Positions 14,202 to 22,876 of a stretch of DNA of 23,202 nt are shown piece after piece. The stretch covers positions 1-23,202 of the forward strand of contig CAJGDE010000021.1 in the NCBI GenBank assembly GCA_904502135.1. Reading direction: 5' to 3'. Position numbers and translations under genes: made by a program. Within the stretch, counting starts at the first letter, position 1. Each line of letters starts with the position of its first letter. The stretch comes from Kiritimatiellia bacterium (GTDB lineage Bacteria; Verrucomicrobiota; Kiritimatiellia; RFP12; UBA1067). The notes below the pieces were generated by a model. The model saw only the letters and a list, made by a program, of their open reading frames with translations. It was not told the origin of the DNA and ran no database searches.

Positions 14202-15439
14202 AAGGCCGCTCGATAGCGCTAGTCAGTTTAGGCTGTGCAAAAAATGCGGCCGATCTTGAGATTGAGGTCGGCGCTCTCTTGAAAAAAGGCGCTGTTCTGT
14301 CGAGTAATCCGGATTCGGCCGATGTCGTCATAGTCAACACGTGCTCTTTTATTGAGTCGGCCCGCGAAGAGGCTGAAAGCGAAATTCGACGCGCCCTTGA
14401 GATGAAAAAGCGCGGCCTTTACGGAAAGGTTGTCGTTACAGGGTGCTATCCGCAGCGTTATCCCAAGGCCGCATCGTCATTCCCCGGTGTAGATGAATGG
14501 CGCGGAGTTCCAAATACATGGTCGTGTCAAAAAACTCCCGGTCTTAGATTTACCGGAAAGGCGTTTGCGTATCTTAAAATAGCGGAAGGGTGCAATCATC
14601 GCTGTTCTTACTGCGCCATTCCTTTGATCAGAGGGCGCTATAGAAGCCGTCCTTTTAGACAGATTATTCAAGATGCCCGATCTCTCATAGAAACGGGCTG
14701 CAAAGAAATCAACATCATCGCCCAAGATCCGATGTTATGGAGGGACGGGAAGAAAACTTTGGTAGATCTTCTCTGGGCTTTAGATTCCATACCGGGAGAT
14801 TTCTGGATACGCGTTCTTTATTCATATCCAAGCGAGATTACCGAAGAGTTTCTTTGTTGGCTTATCAATTCTCCCCATGCGGTCAAATATTTGGATGTTC
14901 CGTTTCAGCATACGGTGCCGGAAGTTCTCGTTAAGATGAACCGTCGCAAGACCATACCTGCCACGGAAGAGCTTGTCGATGCGTTAAGAGAACTTGTGCC
15001 TGGAATAACTCTTCGCACAACCATAATGACCGGCTTCCCCGGTGAGACTTCTCTTCGCTTCAAGAAGATGATGTCGGACTTAAAGCGTATGCAGTTTGAC
15101 CATCTCGGAGCGTTTGCGTATTCGCCGGAGAAGGGAACGAAGGGCTACAATATGCCCTCTCGGCCATCAAAGGCGATTGCGCTTGAGCGTGAAAGAGAAG
15201 TTATGCTGATGCAGTCTCAGATCTGGGCTCAGAAGGCGAGGCGTATGATCGGCACAAAAGAAACGGCTCTTGTCGTCGCTCCAGGAGTTGCGAGATTGCA
15301 GTCTCAGGCTCCTGACGTCGATGGTGTCGTATACCTTGAGGGCGTTGCTGCGGATATGCCTGCGGGAACGTTCGTCGATGTTGAACTGATCAAGGTTAAA
15401 GGGTTTGACTTTATCGCAAAAGCGATTTCTGAGCGATGA
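14198..15439 (+). CDS. rimO: Ribosomal protein S12 methylthiotransferase (RimO)
   Basis: A radical-SAM enzyme that methylthiolates the conserved aspartate of ribosomal protein S12. The N-terminal UPF0004 domain holds three cluster cysteines, Cys13 (SLGCAKN), Cys49 (NTCSF) and Cys83 (TGCYPQ). The radical-SAM cluster motif is CNHRCSYC, Cys132/136/139. Family strings include YLKIAEGCNH, INIIAQD, KYLDVPFQH and TTIMTGFPGE. A TRAM domain closes the protein (VVYLEGVAADMPAGTFVDVE). SLGCAKN and the QH of the barrel favour RimO over MiaB. The 413-aa length is slightly short, with a compact linker between the first two domains. It overlaps carB and mlaE by ATGA on each side. Confidence 0.93.
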   Translation: MKGRSIALVSLGCAKNAADLEIEVGALLKKGAVLSSNPDSADVVIVNTCSFIESAREEAESEIRRALEMKKRGLYGKVVVTGCYPQRYPKAASSFPGVDEWRGVPNTWSCQKTPGLRFTGKAFAYLKIAEGCNHRCSYCAIPLIRGRYRSRPFRQIIQDARSLIETGCKEINIIAQDPMLWRDGKKTLVDLLWALDSIPGDFWIRVLYSYPSEITEEFLCWLINSPHAVKYLDVPFQHTVPEVLVKMNRRKTIPATEELVDALRELVPGITLRTTIMTGFPGETSLRFKKMMSDLKRMQFDHLGAFAYSPEKGTKGYNMPSRPSKAIALEREREVMLMQSQIWAQKARRMIGTKETALVVAPGVARLQSQAPDVDGVVYLEGVAADMPAGTFVDVELIKVKGFDFIAKAISER

Positions 15440-16194
15440 ATGCTTTTATCGAGATTATGGCCTTGGTGGGTCGTGCCGGAATAGTCATGGCGCGCTCGAT
15501 AGTCTATTTTCCGTCTGTTTTCGTTCGCCGCAATTCGAGAGCCGATCTTATAGCCCATCTCTATTCTACGGGCATCAGAACCTTGCCGGTCATAACCGTT
15601 GTCTCTCTCTTTACAGGTATGATTCTCGCTCTTCAAGTCGGTCTGGAATTAGCGAGATTCAATCAGGAGATTTACCTTGGGGCGGCCGTCATGATGTCGC
15701 TTATCCGTGAAATGGCGCCGTTCAGCTGCGGCGTGTGTCTTGCGGCGTGCGTCGGTTCCGCTATTGCCGCGGAAATCGGAACGATGAAAGTCAATGAAGA
15801 GATAGACGCTCTTGTTGTTATGGGCATCTCGCCTTTAAGGTTTCTTGCCGCACCGAGAATTCTCGCTCTCGTCATGATGGCGCCGCTTCTTTCGTTTTAC
15901 TGCTGCGTCGTCGGCACGGTAGGCGGCGGAATCGTCGCGGCAACACAGCTGAATGTCGACTATGTCCAGTATATTTCCAGCGCCATGTCTATAGCTGAGA
16001 CAAAAGACCTTTTTGTCGGAATAGCGAAGGCTTTTGTATTTGCGCTCGCGATCGGCACGTTGGCCGTCAACGAGGGCCTTTCGACAAAGCTCGGCGCAAC
16101 GGGCGTGGGCAAGGCCACACAACGCGCCGTAATAGCTTCATTTCTTGCAATTCTAGTTTCAGGGTATATGATAACGAGGCTTTTCTACAGATGA
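15436..16194 (+). CDS. mlaE: Mla-type lipid ABC transporter permease (MlaE)
   Basis: The inner-membrane permease of the MCE/Mla phospholipid transport system, which moves lipids between inner and outer membranes. The protein is 252 aa with about five hydrophobic segments. The coupling-helix motif IGTMKVNEEIDALVVMGISP (residues 114-133) matches the family pattern that contacts the ATPase, and LIREMAPFSCGVCLAACVGSAIAAE precedes it. The start overlaps rimO and the stop overlaps mlaF, both by ATGA. No mlaB or mlaC is present in the cluster, so partners must be encoded elsewhere or the system works without them. Confidence 0.93.
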   Translation: MNAFIEIMALVGRAGIVMARSIVYFPSVFVRRNSRADLIAHLYSTGIRTLPVITVVSLFTGMILALQVGLELARFNQEIYLGAAVMMSLIREMAPFSCGVCLAACVGSAIAAEIGTMKVNEEIDALVVMGISPLRFLAAPRILALVMMAPLLSFYCCVVGTVGGGIVAATQLNVDYVQYISSAMSIAETKDLFVGIAKAFVFALAIGTLAVNEGLSTKLGATGVGKATQRAVIASFLAILVSGYMITRLFYR

Positions 16195-16889
16195 ACGCGG
16201 TTGAATTTAGAAATGTAGTCAAAAGATTTGACGGAGTAAAAGTCCTCGACGGAGTTTCGTTCGAGGTGAAGAAAGGCGAGATTTTCGCCATTATCGGCCC
16301 GTCAGGAACAGGAAAGTCCGTTTCGCTTAAACATATAGCCTCGCTTCTGCAGCCCGATTCGGGCGAGGTTTGGGTGTCTTCCGGAAAGATCGGCTATCTG
16401 TTTCAGTCAGGCGCTCTTTTAGCCTGGATGACGCTAAAGGAGAATGTGGCTCTGCCGTTAATCGAAACGACGTCATTGTCAGATGAAGAGATTTCATCAA
16501 GAGTCTCGTCGGCGCTTGAGGCGGTAGGGCTTTCGGATGCGGCCGAAAAATACCCTTCGGAGATTTCGGGAGGTATGCAGAAAAGGGCGGGGCTTGCCCG
16601 TTCTATCGTGCGGGATGTGAGTATAGTGCTGTACGATGAACCTACATCGGGGCTTGATCCCGTTACGTCGGCCACGATCAACGATCTTATAGTCAGGCTT
16701 AATCGTGAGCGCGGCATTACATCGATTGTCGTTACCCACGACTTGGCTTCGGCGTTAAAATTCGCCGATACGATCTGTCTTATTGAAGGCGGCCGTGTGG
16801 CGCAATGCTCAACGCCAGAAGATTTTGTAAAATCAGAAAATCCGGTGGTGAGAGAATTTCTCGCTGCCATTAAAGGAGAAATTTTATGA
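16191..16889 (+). CDS. mlaF: Mla-type lipid ABC transporter ATPase (MlaF)
   Basis: The ATPase driving MlaE. Walker A is GPSGTGKS (36-43), the Q-loop is LFQSGALL (near 72), the signature is SGGMQKR (126-132), Walker B is IVLYDEPTSGLD (145-156), and the H-loop His183 lies in VVTHD. The interval from Walker A to the Q-loop is only about 29 residues, some 20 fewer than usual. Much of the usual antiparallel-beta segment carrying the 'dG.di' element is absent. The total of 232 aa is correspondingly shorter than E. coli MlaF. All catalytic motifs are intact, so it should be functional. It is translationally coupled to mlaE and mlaD. Confidence 0.93.
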   Translation: MNAVEFRNVVKRFDGVKVLDGVSFEVKKGEIFAIIGPSGTGKSVSLKHIASLLQPDSGEVWVSSGKIGYLFQSGALLAWMTLKENVALPLIETTSLSDEEISSRVSSALEAVGLSDAAEKYPSEISGGMQKRAGLARSIVRDVSIVLYDEPTSGLDPVTSATINDLIVRLNRERGITSIVVTHDLASALKFADTICLIEGGRVAQCSTPEDFVKSENPVVREFLAAIKGEIL

Positions 16890-17926
16890 ACTCGGTGAGA
16901 CGTAAAAATGATACGTTCGCCCAGGCGGCGGTAGGCGTTTTCATGACGCTTGTCGTTCTGCTCTTGGGGTATTTTACCATCGTCATTTCCGGCGTTGATG
17001 TCTTGGGGTCCCGCGACAGGGTCACGGCCGAATTTTTATTCGACTCGGTAGGCGGCCTTAAATCTCACGACAGCGTCATGTACAGGGGAACAAAAGTAGG
17101 CAGTGTCGAAGACGTTGAAGTCACCGCCTCAAACCTTATTGTGCGCGTCGAGATCGATTCGGGGGTTGTTTTAAGGGAGAGCTGTCGCGCCAGCGTCTGC
17201 AATCTTTCGATGCTTGGAGGCAATTACCTTCTTCTTGAAGAGGGCGAGGGGGATGTTATAGAAATTGGCGCTTCAAGAATAAAGGGTGAGACGCCTAACG
17301 ATTGGATGCGAGACGTTTCAGAAATCGCTAAGAACCTAAAGGCTGTGACTGCAATGTCGGAAATAAAGAGCATTGTAACAAATTTAGAAGCAGCTGCAGT
17401 TAAGGCAAGAAGTTTTGCCGAGAATGCCGATACTATCGTTGCGCGCCTTGAAAGAGGTGAAGGCACCGTCGGAAAACTTCTTTCTAAAGACGATAAGGTT
17501 TACCGATATCTTGAAAAAATGCTTTCGGCGGCGGCTGAAATTTCAGGTAGACTTGAAAGAGGCGAAGGGACGATTGGAAAGCTGCTCACGAAAGAAGGCG
17601 ATATCCACGGTGATTTGAAAGAGGCTATCGCCGCTTTTAAAAAGTCGAGCGAATCGTTTGACGTTACGCAGCTTAAGTCCGATGCGCGCACGCTTGTTTT
17701 AAACGCGGATAAACTGATGGTCGATGCGGGAGTTCTCGTGTCTAATCTCACGGTCGTAGCGGAGCGTCTTCGCGAAGGAGAGGGTACATTGGGTAGGCTT
17801 TCAAAAGATGCCTCTCTTTACGACGAAGCGAACGGACTTGTCCGCGATATCCGCCAGGTGGTCGACAATTATCGCGACACTACCCCGATCACAACTTTCG
17901 CTTCTCTTATCGGCGGAGCGCTCTGA
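16886..17926 (+). CDS. mlaD: MCE-domain substrate-binding protein (MlaD)
   Basis: A 346-aa protein anchored by one N-terminal membrane helix (about 15-37), with the MCE domain outside (about 44-125: TAEFLFDSVGGLKSHDSVMY through SMLGGNYLLLEEG). Such domains form hexameric rings that carry lipids. After it, residues 150-330 are mainly helical and contain three related segments, LERGEGTVGKLL (188), LERGEGTIGKLL (223) and LREGEGTLGRL (295). Glycine-rich motifs of this type are common in extended MlaD proteins with long C-terminal tails. A rod or barrel extension crossing part of the periplasm is likely. Its ATG overlaps the mlaF stop. GGAGAAATTTT just upstream may serve as ribosome-binding site. 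Confidence 0.93.
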   Translation: MNSVRRKNDTFAQAAVGVFMTLVVLLLGYFTIVISGVDVLGSRDRVTAEFLFDSVGGLKSHDSVMYRGTKVGSVEDVEVTASNLIVRVEIDSGVVLRESCRASVCNLSMLGGNYLLLEEGEGDVIEIGASRIKGETPNDWMRDVSEIAKNLKAVTAMSEIKSIVTNLEAAAVKARSFAENADTIVARLERGEGTVGKLLSKDDKVYRYLEKMLSAAAEISGRLERGEGTIGKLLTKEGDIHGDLKEAIAAFKKSSESFDVTQLKSDARTLVLNADKLMVDAGVLVSNLTVVAERLREGEGTLGRLSKDASLYDEANGLVRDIRQVVDNYRDTTPITTFASLIGGAL

Positions 17927-17929
17927 TAT

Positions 17930-19318
17930 ATGCTGATTCTTGCGGCATCATTGTTTTTCACGAACCCCGCGCCTTTCGACATGCCGCGGCAGGAGGCGTA
18001 TTTAGTACGTGAAAACGGTCTTTACAGACTGGAAGACCAGTGTAAAAGAATCGATCTTTGGTTCACCCAGACGATGATAGGGCGATGGTTCGACCGTGAC
18101 GGGCGCATATTCGAGTTGGCCGAGTTTCACAGCGCCGCGCCGTCGATCGAGGCCGAATCGACTTTGACGCGCAGAGATTATGAAGATGTATGCCGCGCGT
18201 TCGATAAGAAAGACATGAAATGTCTGAGAGACGCCGTAAGTTTAATTTCTCCGGTAGAAACTCCGCTTAAGCCGTCCCGCTCAAGACGTGACATAAGAGG
18301 CTACAGAGAGGTTCTTTACTGGCAGGGCACTAATGAATCGGCCTTGGTCGCCACGTATCTGAAAGAAAAATCAAAAGTTTGGAATCTCGCCATATGGCAT
18401 CTTTCAGACGGCGATGACATAAAAGAGATGACGAAGCTTTTTGAAGATAAGTTTCTCTCGCAAGAAGCGAAGGATTTTCATAAAAGCCGCACGCCGTTTA
18501 AACGCTCCATTTCAGGAGAGCGCGAACTTCTTCGGCGCGATGCGGCTCATTCTATTTCGGCGTATAAAAACTGGAATGCCGTAAATTCAAAAGAGTTTTC
18601 CGTTCTTCACGCGTTGGGGGAAAAATCGCGTTTCATAACGGCTCTTACTAATGAACTTTCGGCGATGCGGGCGTTGTATTCGGAAACGATACCTTCTCCT
18701 ATCGACGGAACAAACGTTCTTGCCGTAGCCCGCATATTTTCATCACGCGACGATTATATTGATGTTGCCGGCACGAACATGGCCTGGACAAGCGCGTATT
18801 GGTCGCCCGAAAGACGTGAAATCGTCGCCTATCTTCCGCAAGACGGCGAAGAAAAACTCCTTCAGACGTTTAGACACGAGGCTTTTCATCAGTTTCTGTC
18901 GTACGCTTCTTCAATGATATCTTCATCGCCTTGGTTCAATGAAGGGTATGCGCAGTATTTTGAAGACGCGGGGATAGACTGGGAAATCGGCGAAAAGGTG
19001 ACGTGTGAATGGATTGAAAAGATATCGGAGATTCTGCCTTTGATTTTTTATATGGATTACGAAGCCTTTTATGCGGGCGACATCAAGGAAAAGCGCCTTA
19101 AGTATCGCTTGGCCTGGTCTATCGCCTACTTTATCGAGAAAGGCGCTCCTCTCGTCAGATTTAAGCCGTTCAAGGATCTGAAAAGCGATTACATGAAAGC
19201 GCTCTTGGAGAAGCGCAACATGCACGAGGCAACTAAAGCCGCGTTTAAAAACGATGATTTCATCGCTTTATTCGTCGATGAATGGCGAAAATTCTGGTGT
19301 GAGAACTTAGCTCAGTAA
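17930..19318 (+). CDS. Putative zinc metallopeptidase (DUF1570-like)
   Basis: A 462-aa protein with a short hydrophobic N-terminus (LILAASLFF) that could direct export, although it lacks basic residues. The gluzincin motif HEAFH gives zinc ligands His316 and His320 with catalytic Glu317. WFNEGYAQYFE supplies the probable third ligand Glu338, 21 residues later. This is the layout of DUF1570-like peptidases. Residues 1-230 match nothing I recognise. Peptidase activity is inferred from the motif. It starts three bases after mlaD, so it is cotranscribed with the lipid transporter and may act on envelope proteins. Its last 12 bases overlap the 3' end of the converging helicase gene. Confidence 0.8.
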   Translation: MLILAASLFFTNPAPFDMPRQEAYLVRENGLYRLEDQCKRIDLWFTQTMIGRWFDRDGRIFELAEFHSAAPSIEAESTLTRRDYEDVCRAFDKKDMKCLRDAVSLISPVETPLKPSRSRRDIRGYREVLYWQGTNESALVATYLKEKSKVWNLAIWHLSDGDDIKEMTKLFEDKFLSQEAKDFHKSRTPFKRSISGERELLRRDAAHSISAYKNWNAVNSKEFSVLHALGEKSRFITALTNELSAMRALYSETIPSPIDGTNVLAVARIFSSRDDYIDVAGTNMAWTSAYWSPERREIVAYLPQDGEEKLLQTFRHEAFHQFLSYASSMISSSPWFNEGYAQYFEDAGIDWEIGEKVTCEWIEKISEILPLIFYMDYEAFYAGDIKEKRLKYRLAWSIAYFIEKGAPLVRFKPFKDLKSDYMKALLEKRNMHEATKAAFKNDDFIALFVDEWRKFWCENLAQ

Positions 19319-21850
19319 TTCATTGAGATCGGCCGCCGTTAAGTTTTCCATCACTGCGGCGTCTGTCGTATCGACCGTGGCGTTGATTATAGCCTGTTTT
19401 CGACGCTGCATAGCGAGAACTTTTTCTTCGATCGACCCGGAGGCGATCATCTTCATCACATAGACTTTCTTTTTCTGGCCGATGCGATGGGCCCGGTCGG
19501 TCGCCTGATCCTCTACGGCGGGATTCCACCACGGATCGTAATGCATGACCATATCGGCGCCCGTAAGGTTCAGCCCTGTTCCGCCCGCCATAAGGGAAAT
19601 GAGAAAAACGGGTATTTCTTTCGAACGGTTGAACTTATTGCAGCGCTCTAACCTATCTTTTGTTGACCCGTCAAGATATGCGTAAGGAATGCCTTCTTTA
19701 TCGAGGCGCTCTCTTAAAAGCGTAAGCATCTTCACGAACTGGGAAAAGACGAGGATTTTATGCCCGCCTTCGATCGCCGAGACAAGCTGCTCCATGAAAG
19801 GCTCTATTTTCGCGCGTGAAGCGATCTGCCTCAGTTTCATGAGCATCGCAAGAAGTTCGAATTTTGATTTTGCGAAACCTTTGGCCTTTATGATTCCCCC
19901 GGCCTCGCGGCGCGTCTTCTGAAGAGCCGCCAGGTATTCCCTTTGGGATTCTTCGCTCATCGGGCAGTACGAAACTTTTATTATCTTGTCGGGAAGATCT
20001 TTGGCGACCGTTTTTTTCAATCTGCGCATTATGAACGGAGATATCTTTCGTTTAAGGCGCTCCAAAACGGCACTTGACGAGTTTCCGTCGAGAATGGGCT
20101 GTTCGTAATTTTCTTTGAATGTCTCGTAGTCGGAAAGGTAATCACTCATAAGAAAATCAAAAATCGACCATGCGTCAGCGACGGAATTCTCGATCGGTGT
20201 TCCCGTAAGAGCAAGCCGCTGGAAACTTCGCAGAGATTTGACCGCTACGGCGTTTTTCGTCTGCCTGTTTTTTATGTGCTGCGCCTCGTCTATGACCACG
20301 ACGGAAAATTCCTTGTCGATGTACGCTTCTTCAAAATCCCGCTGTAAAAGGGCGTAGGACGTTATGACGATGTCGCTTGAATTTATTTTTGAAAAGTTTT
20401 CGGCTCTGTCCGGCCCGGAAATCACGAGCGTATTCAGGTGCGGTACGAATTTCTGAGCCTCTGCTTCCCAGTTTCTCACGAGTGAAGTTGGACAGACTAT
20501 AAGCGCAGGCAGATTTTTCGAGTTGGCGGCGTGCGCCCGCGGATCGCACCTGGGAAGGGAAAGCCAAGCGAGAGTCTGCAGCGTTTTTCCAAGCCCCATT
20601 TCGTCCGCAAGAAGCCCGCTGTGGCCGGCTTTTTCGAGAAAACGCATCCAGTAGACGCCCTGCTTTTGGTAAGGTCTTAAAATGCCGTCGAGCTTTCCGA
20701 GAGAAATGCTTTCGTATTTCGCGTTTGCATCTCCTGATTTAGGAACGCTTGTGAGCGTGCGCCAGAATTTCGCCTTGGAATCTTCGACATCGACGGCATC
20801 TAAAACATCAAGGGAGTTTTTGACGTATTGGGCATATACGCCTTTAACGCGGAACCAGCCTCGGGGAGCGTCTTTTGATGGACTTGAGCAGTCGGCAAAA
20901 ATATTGTGGAGCGATTCGACACCTTCGCGATCGAGGAGAATTACCTTGCCATCCCTCATAAGATACCCGTCCCCACGGTTTAACGCCGCTTGTATCTCTG
21001 CAGGAGGGATCGTCTCGCCCATGGCATCAAAAGTGTATTTCACATCGAATGCGCCGCCAGGAGCGTCGTTTATCGATACGACGGGAACGATAGAGGGCAT
21101 TTTATCTGTAAGGGCCATCAACTTGTCGTCAAGATTGATTCGCCAGCCTTCACGCCGCAATGCCGGCAGTCCCGTTCCGAGAAAATTTAAGACGGCCTGA
21201 GGATCGGTGATATAGTGCTTTACATCACCTGTATTATAGCCTGGATTAAACCCCCATCTGGCGAGATTCTTAACAGCTTCGCGCTCCGACTTTAACGAGC
21301 GTGTGCGTCTTACCAAGGGATCATCCTCATCTTCAAGCCAAACAGTCTTTTCTTTTTGCATTGAAAGCGCCGGAAAAATGACATCATTTGAGTATTTGGC
21401 GTTAAGCGCGATGGAAAGGGAGGCGCGAGAGCCTTTTAATTCGGCAACGAAACGAGGTTTTATCGGCACCTCGATAAAATTGTCGTCTTCCTCCTGTCCG
21501 GTTTGATCTTCTTCATCCTTTTGTCTCCGGTTCTTTTCATCCTCGACATCAGGCATCTCGTCTATCATTATTTTTATGCCCAAGGCTACTACATGAGGAC
21601 AGACCTGGCCGTAGACTTTGTTTGTCGCGCAGGGACAAAAAGATTTGATTCTCCCTTCAGGCATGAGCTTAAACGATACTGGCATTTCAAACCCGTTAGG
21701 CTGAAGAATCTTGCCTGAAATGATGAGATTCTCGTCGTCATAGGCGGCTGAAACGACATCACCTGAATTGCAGATTGCGAGAGCCTGGCTAAAAACTTCC
21801 GCGCCGCCCCAACCGATTATTTCTTCTTGTGTTATCCCTGAGGTGATCAT
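19307..21850 (-). CDS. SWIM-domain SNF2-family DNA translocase
   Basis: An 847-aa SNF2/Rad54-like ATPase. The N-terminal SWIM zinc finger is CPCATNKVYGQVCPH (Cys72, Cys74, Cys84, His86; CxC-x9-CxH). The ATPase lobes start with the GLLADEMGLGKTLQTLAWL Walker A (416-423 for DEMGLGKT), then Walker B DEAQ at 521-524 and LTGTPIEN. Lobe 2 shows VFSQFVKML, YLDGSTKDR, AGGTGLNLTGAD and DRAHRIGQ, with the arginine finger near 789. Bacterial relatives (HepA/RapA and SWIM-SNF2 types) remodel nucleoprotein or RNA-polymerase complexes; the target here is unknown. It starts immediately after the rlmN stop (TAA then ATG), so the two are coexpressed. No phage-defence neighbours are present, which argues against a DISARM-type role. 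Confidence 0.93.
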   Translation of the reverse strand: MITSGITQEEIIGWGGAEVFSQALAICNSGDVVSAAYDDENLIISGKILQPNGFEMPVSFKLMPEGRIKSFCPCATNKVYGQVCPHVVALGIKIMIDEMPDVEDEKNRRQKDEEDQTGQEEDDNFIEVPIKPRFVAELKGSRASLSIALNAKYSNDVIFPALSMQKEKTVWLEDEDDPLVRRTRSLKSEREAVKNLARWGFNPGYNTGDVKHYITDPQAVLNFLGTGLPALRREGWRINLDDKLMALTDKMPSIVPVVSINDAPGGAFDVKYTFDAMGETIPPAEIQAALNRGDGYLMRDGKVILLDREGVESLHNIFADCSSPSKDAPRGWFRVKGVYAQYVKNSLDVLDAVDVEDSKAKFWRTLTSVPKSGDANAKYESISLGKLDGILRPYQKQGVYWMRFLEKAGHSGLLADEMGLGKTLQTLAWLSLPRCDPRAHAANSKNLPALIVCPTSLVRNWEAEAQKFVPHLNTLVISGPDRAENFSKINSSDIVITSYALLQRDFEEAYIDKEFSVVVIDEAQHIKNRQTKNAVAVKSLRSFQRLALTGTPIENSVADAWSIFDFLMSDYLSDYETFKENYEQPILDGNSSSAVLERLKRKISPFIMRRLKKTVAKDLPDKIIKVSYCPMSEESQREYLAALQKTRREAGGIIKAKGFAKSKFELLAMLMKLRQIASRAKIEPFMEQLVSAIEGGHKILVFSQFVKMLTLLRERLDKEGIPYAYLDGSTKDRLERCNKFNRSKEIPVFLISLMAGGTGLNLTGADMVMHYDPWWNPAVEDQATDRAHRIGQKKKVYVMKMIASGSIEEKVLAMQRRKQAIINATVDTTDAAVMENLTAADLNELLS

Positions 21851-22876
21851 TTATTTTTTTATATTCCTCAGACGCAACTGTCCGCAGGCCGCATTGGCAT
21901 CTTTGCCTCGAGAGCGTCTTAACATCGTCTGGATCTTAGCCTTCATGAGAATGTCAAGAAACATCAGCATGGTCGATTCCTCGGGCGTTTTGAAATCGGG
22001 TCTGTGTTCTACCGGAGATAAGGGTATCAGATTGACTTTAGCCATCGGCACTTTTTTAACTATACCCGCCAGTCTCTCCGCATCAGCGCGAGAATCGTTT
22101 ACGCCTTTTATCATCGTATATTCGAAAGTGATTATGCGCTTTGTTTTTATTGTGTAGTTGGCGCACGCCTCAATAAGCTCTTCGATCGGCCATTTGCGAT
22201 TAACGGGCATAAGCTGGTCGCGAAGGGTATTGTTCGCGGCATGCAAAGAGACCGATAGTTCAAATTGAATGCCCTCCGACGCAAGACGTTCAAATCCCGG
22301 TACGACACCGCAGGTTGAGATTGTTATGTGCCTTGCGCCCAGATTTGGGCCTCGCCCCGCGTTAATCAGCTTTAGCGCCCGCATCATTTCATCGTAATTG
22401 GCGAATGGCTCGCCCATTCCCATAACGACGATGTTTGTTATTTCGCCGTATTTTCTGGCCAACATATATTGAGCGACGATTTCATCGGCGGTGAGGCTTC
22501 TGACGATTCCTAACGAGCCTGAAGCGCAGAACGCGCAGCCCATAGCGCAGCCAACCTGTGTTGAGATGCATTGCGTAAAACGCCCAGTGGCCGGGATAAG
22601 GACCGTTTCAACGCTATTGCCGTCGGAAAAGCCGACAAGGAGTTTTTTCGTTCCGTCTGACGATTCGCTGACGGTTAAAAGATCGGCTTTAGTTATAGGA
22701 AATTCCTGTTTTAAAGTTTCGCGAAAATCTTTAGGCAGAGTCGTAGCGTCATCCCAAGATGTTATATAGTCACGGTAAAGCGACTGCAGTATCTGATCGG
22801 CACGAAACGGTCTTAAGCCTTTCTCAGCAAGAATAGGCTTCCATTCGTCCGGGTGTATGCTCCAAGCAGGTTTCAT
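21851..22876 (-). CDS. rlmN: 23S rRNA (A2503-C2) / tRNA (A37) methyltransferase (RlmN)
   Basis: A radical-SAM methyltransferase that methylates C2 of A2503 in 23S rRNA and, in some bacteria, A37 of tRNAs. The 341-aa protein has the cluster motif CAMGCAFC (Cys110, Cys114, Cys117) and the C-terminal NAACGQL, with methyl-carrier Cys331. Other strings are TQCISTQVGC, NIVVMGMGEPFANYD and ELSVSLHAAN. The start ATG 22876 lies just after an extended -10 box, predicting a leader of only about 3-4 nt. It heads a two-gene operon with the SNF2 ATPase. Confidence 0.97.
   Translation of the reverse strand: MKPAWSIHPDEWKPILAEKGLRPFRADQILQSLYRDYITSWDDATTLPKDFRETLKQEFPITKADLLTVSESSDGTKKLLVGFSDGNSVETVLIPATGRFTQCISTQVGCAMGCAFCASGSLGIVRSLTADEIVAQYMLARKYGEITNIVVMGMGEPFANYDEMMRALKLINAGRGPNLGARHITISTCGVVPGFERLASEGIQFELSVSLHAANNTLRDQLMPVNRKWPIEELIEACANYTIKTKRIITFEYTMIKGVNDSRADAERLAGIVKKVPMAKVNLIPLSPVEHRPDFKTPEESTMLMFLDILMKAKIQTMLRRSRGKDANAACGQLRLRNIKK

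Noticed and set aside
19311..19327. CTCAGT...ATTGAG hairpin between the convergent genes as a bidirectional terminator
   Set aside because: Six pairs including a G-T wobble, no T-run on either side, and it lies within coding sequence.
21851..22876. RlmN as the resistance methyltransferase Cfr
   Set aside because: The C-terminal NAACGQL, length and housekeeping setting fit RlmN. Nothing suggests the C8-methylating Cfr branch, though a tree would be decisive.
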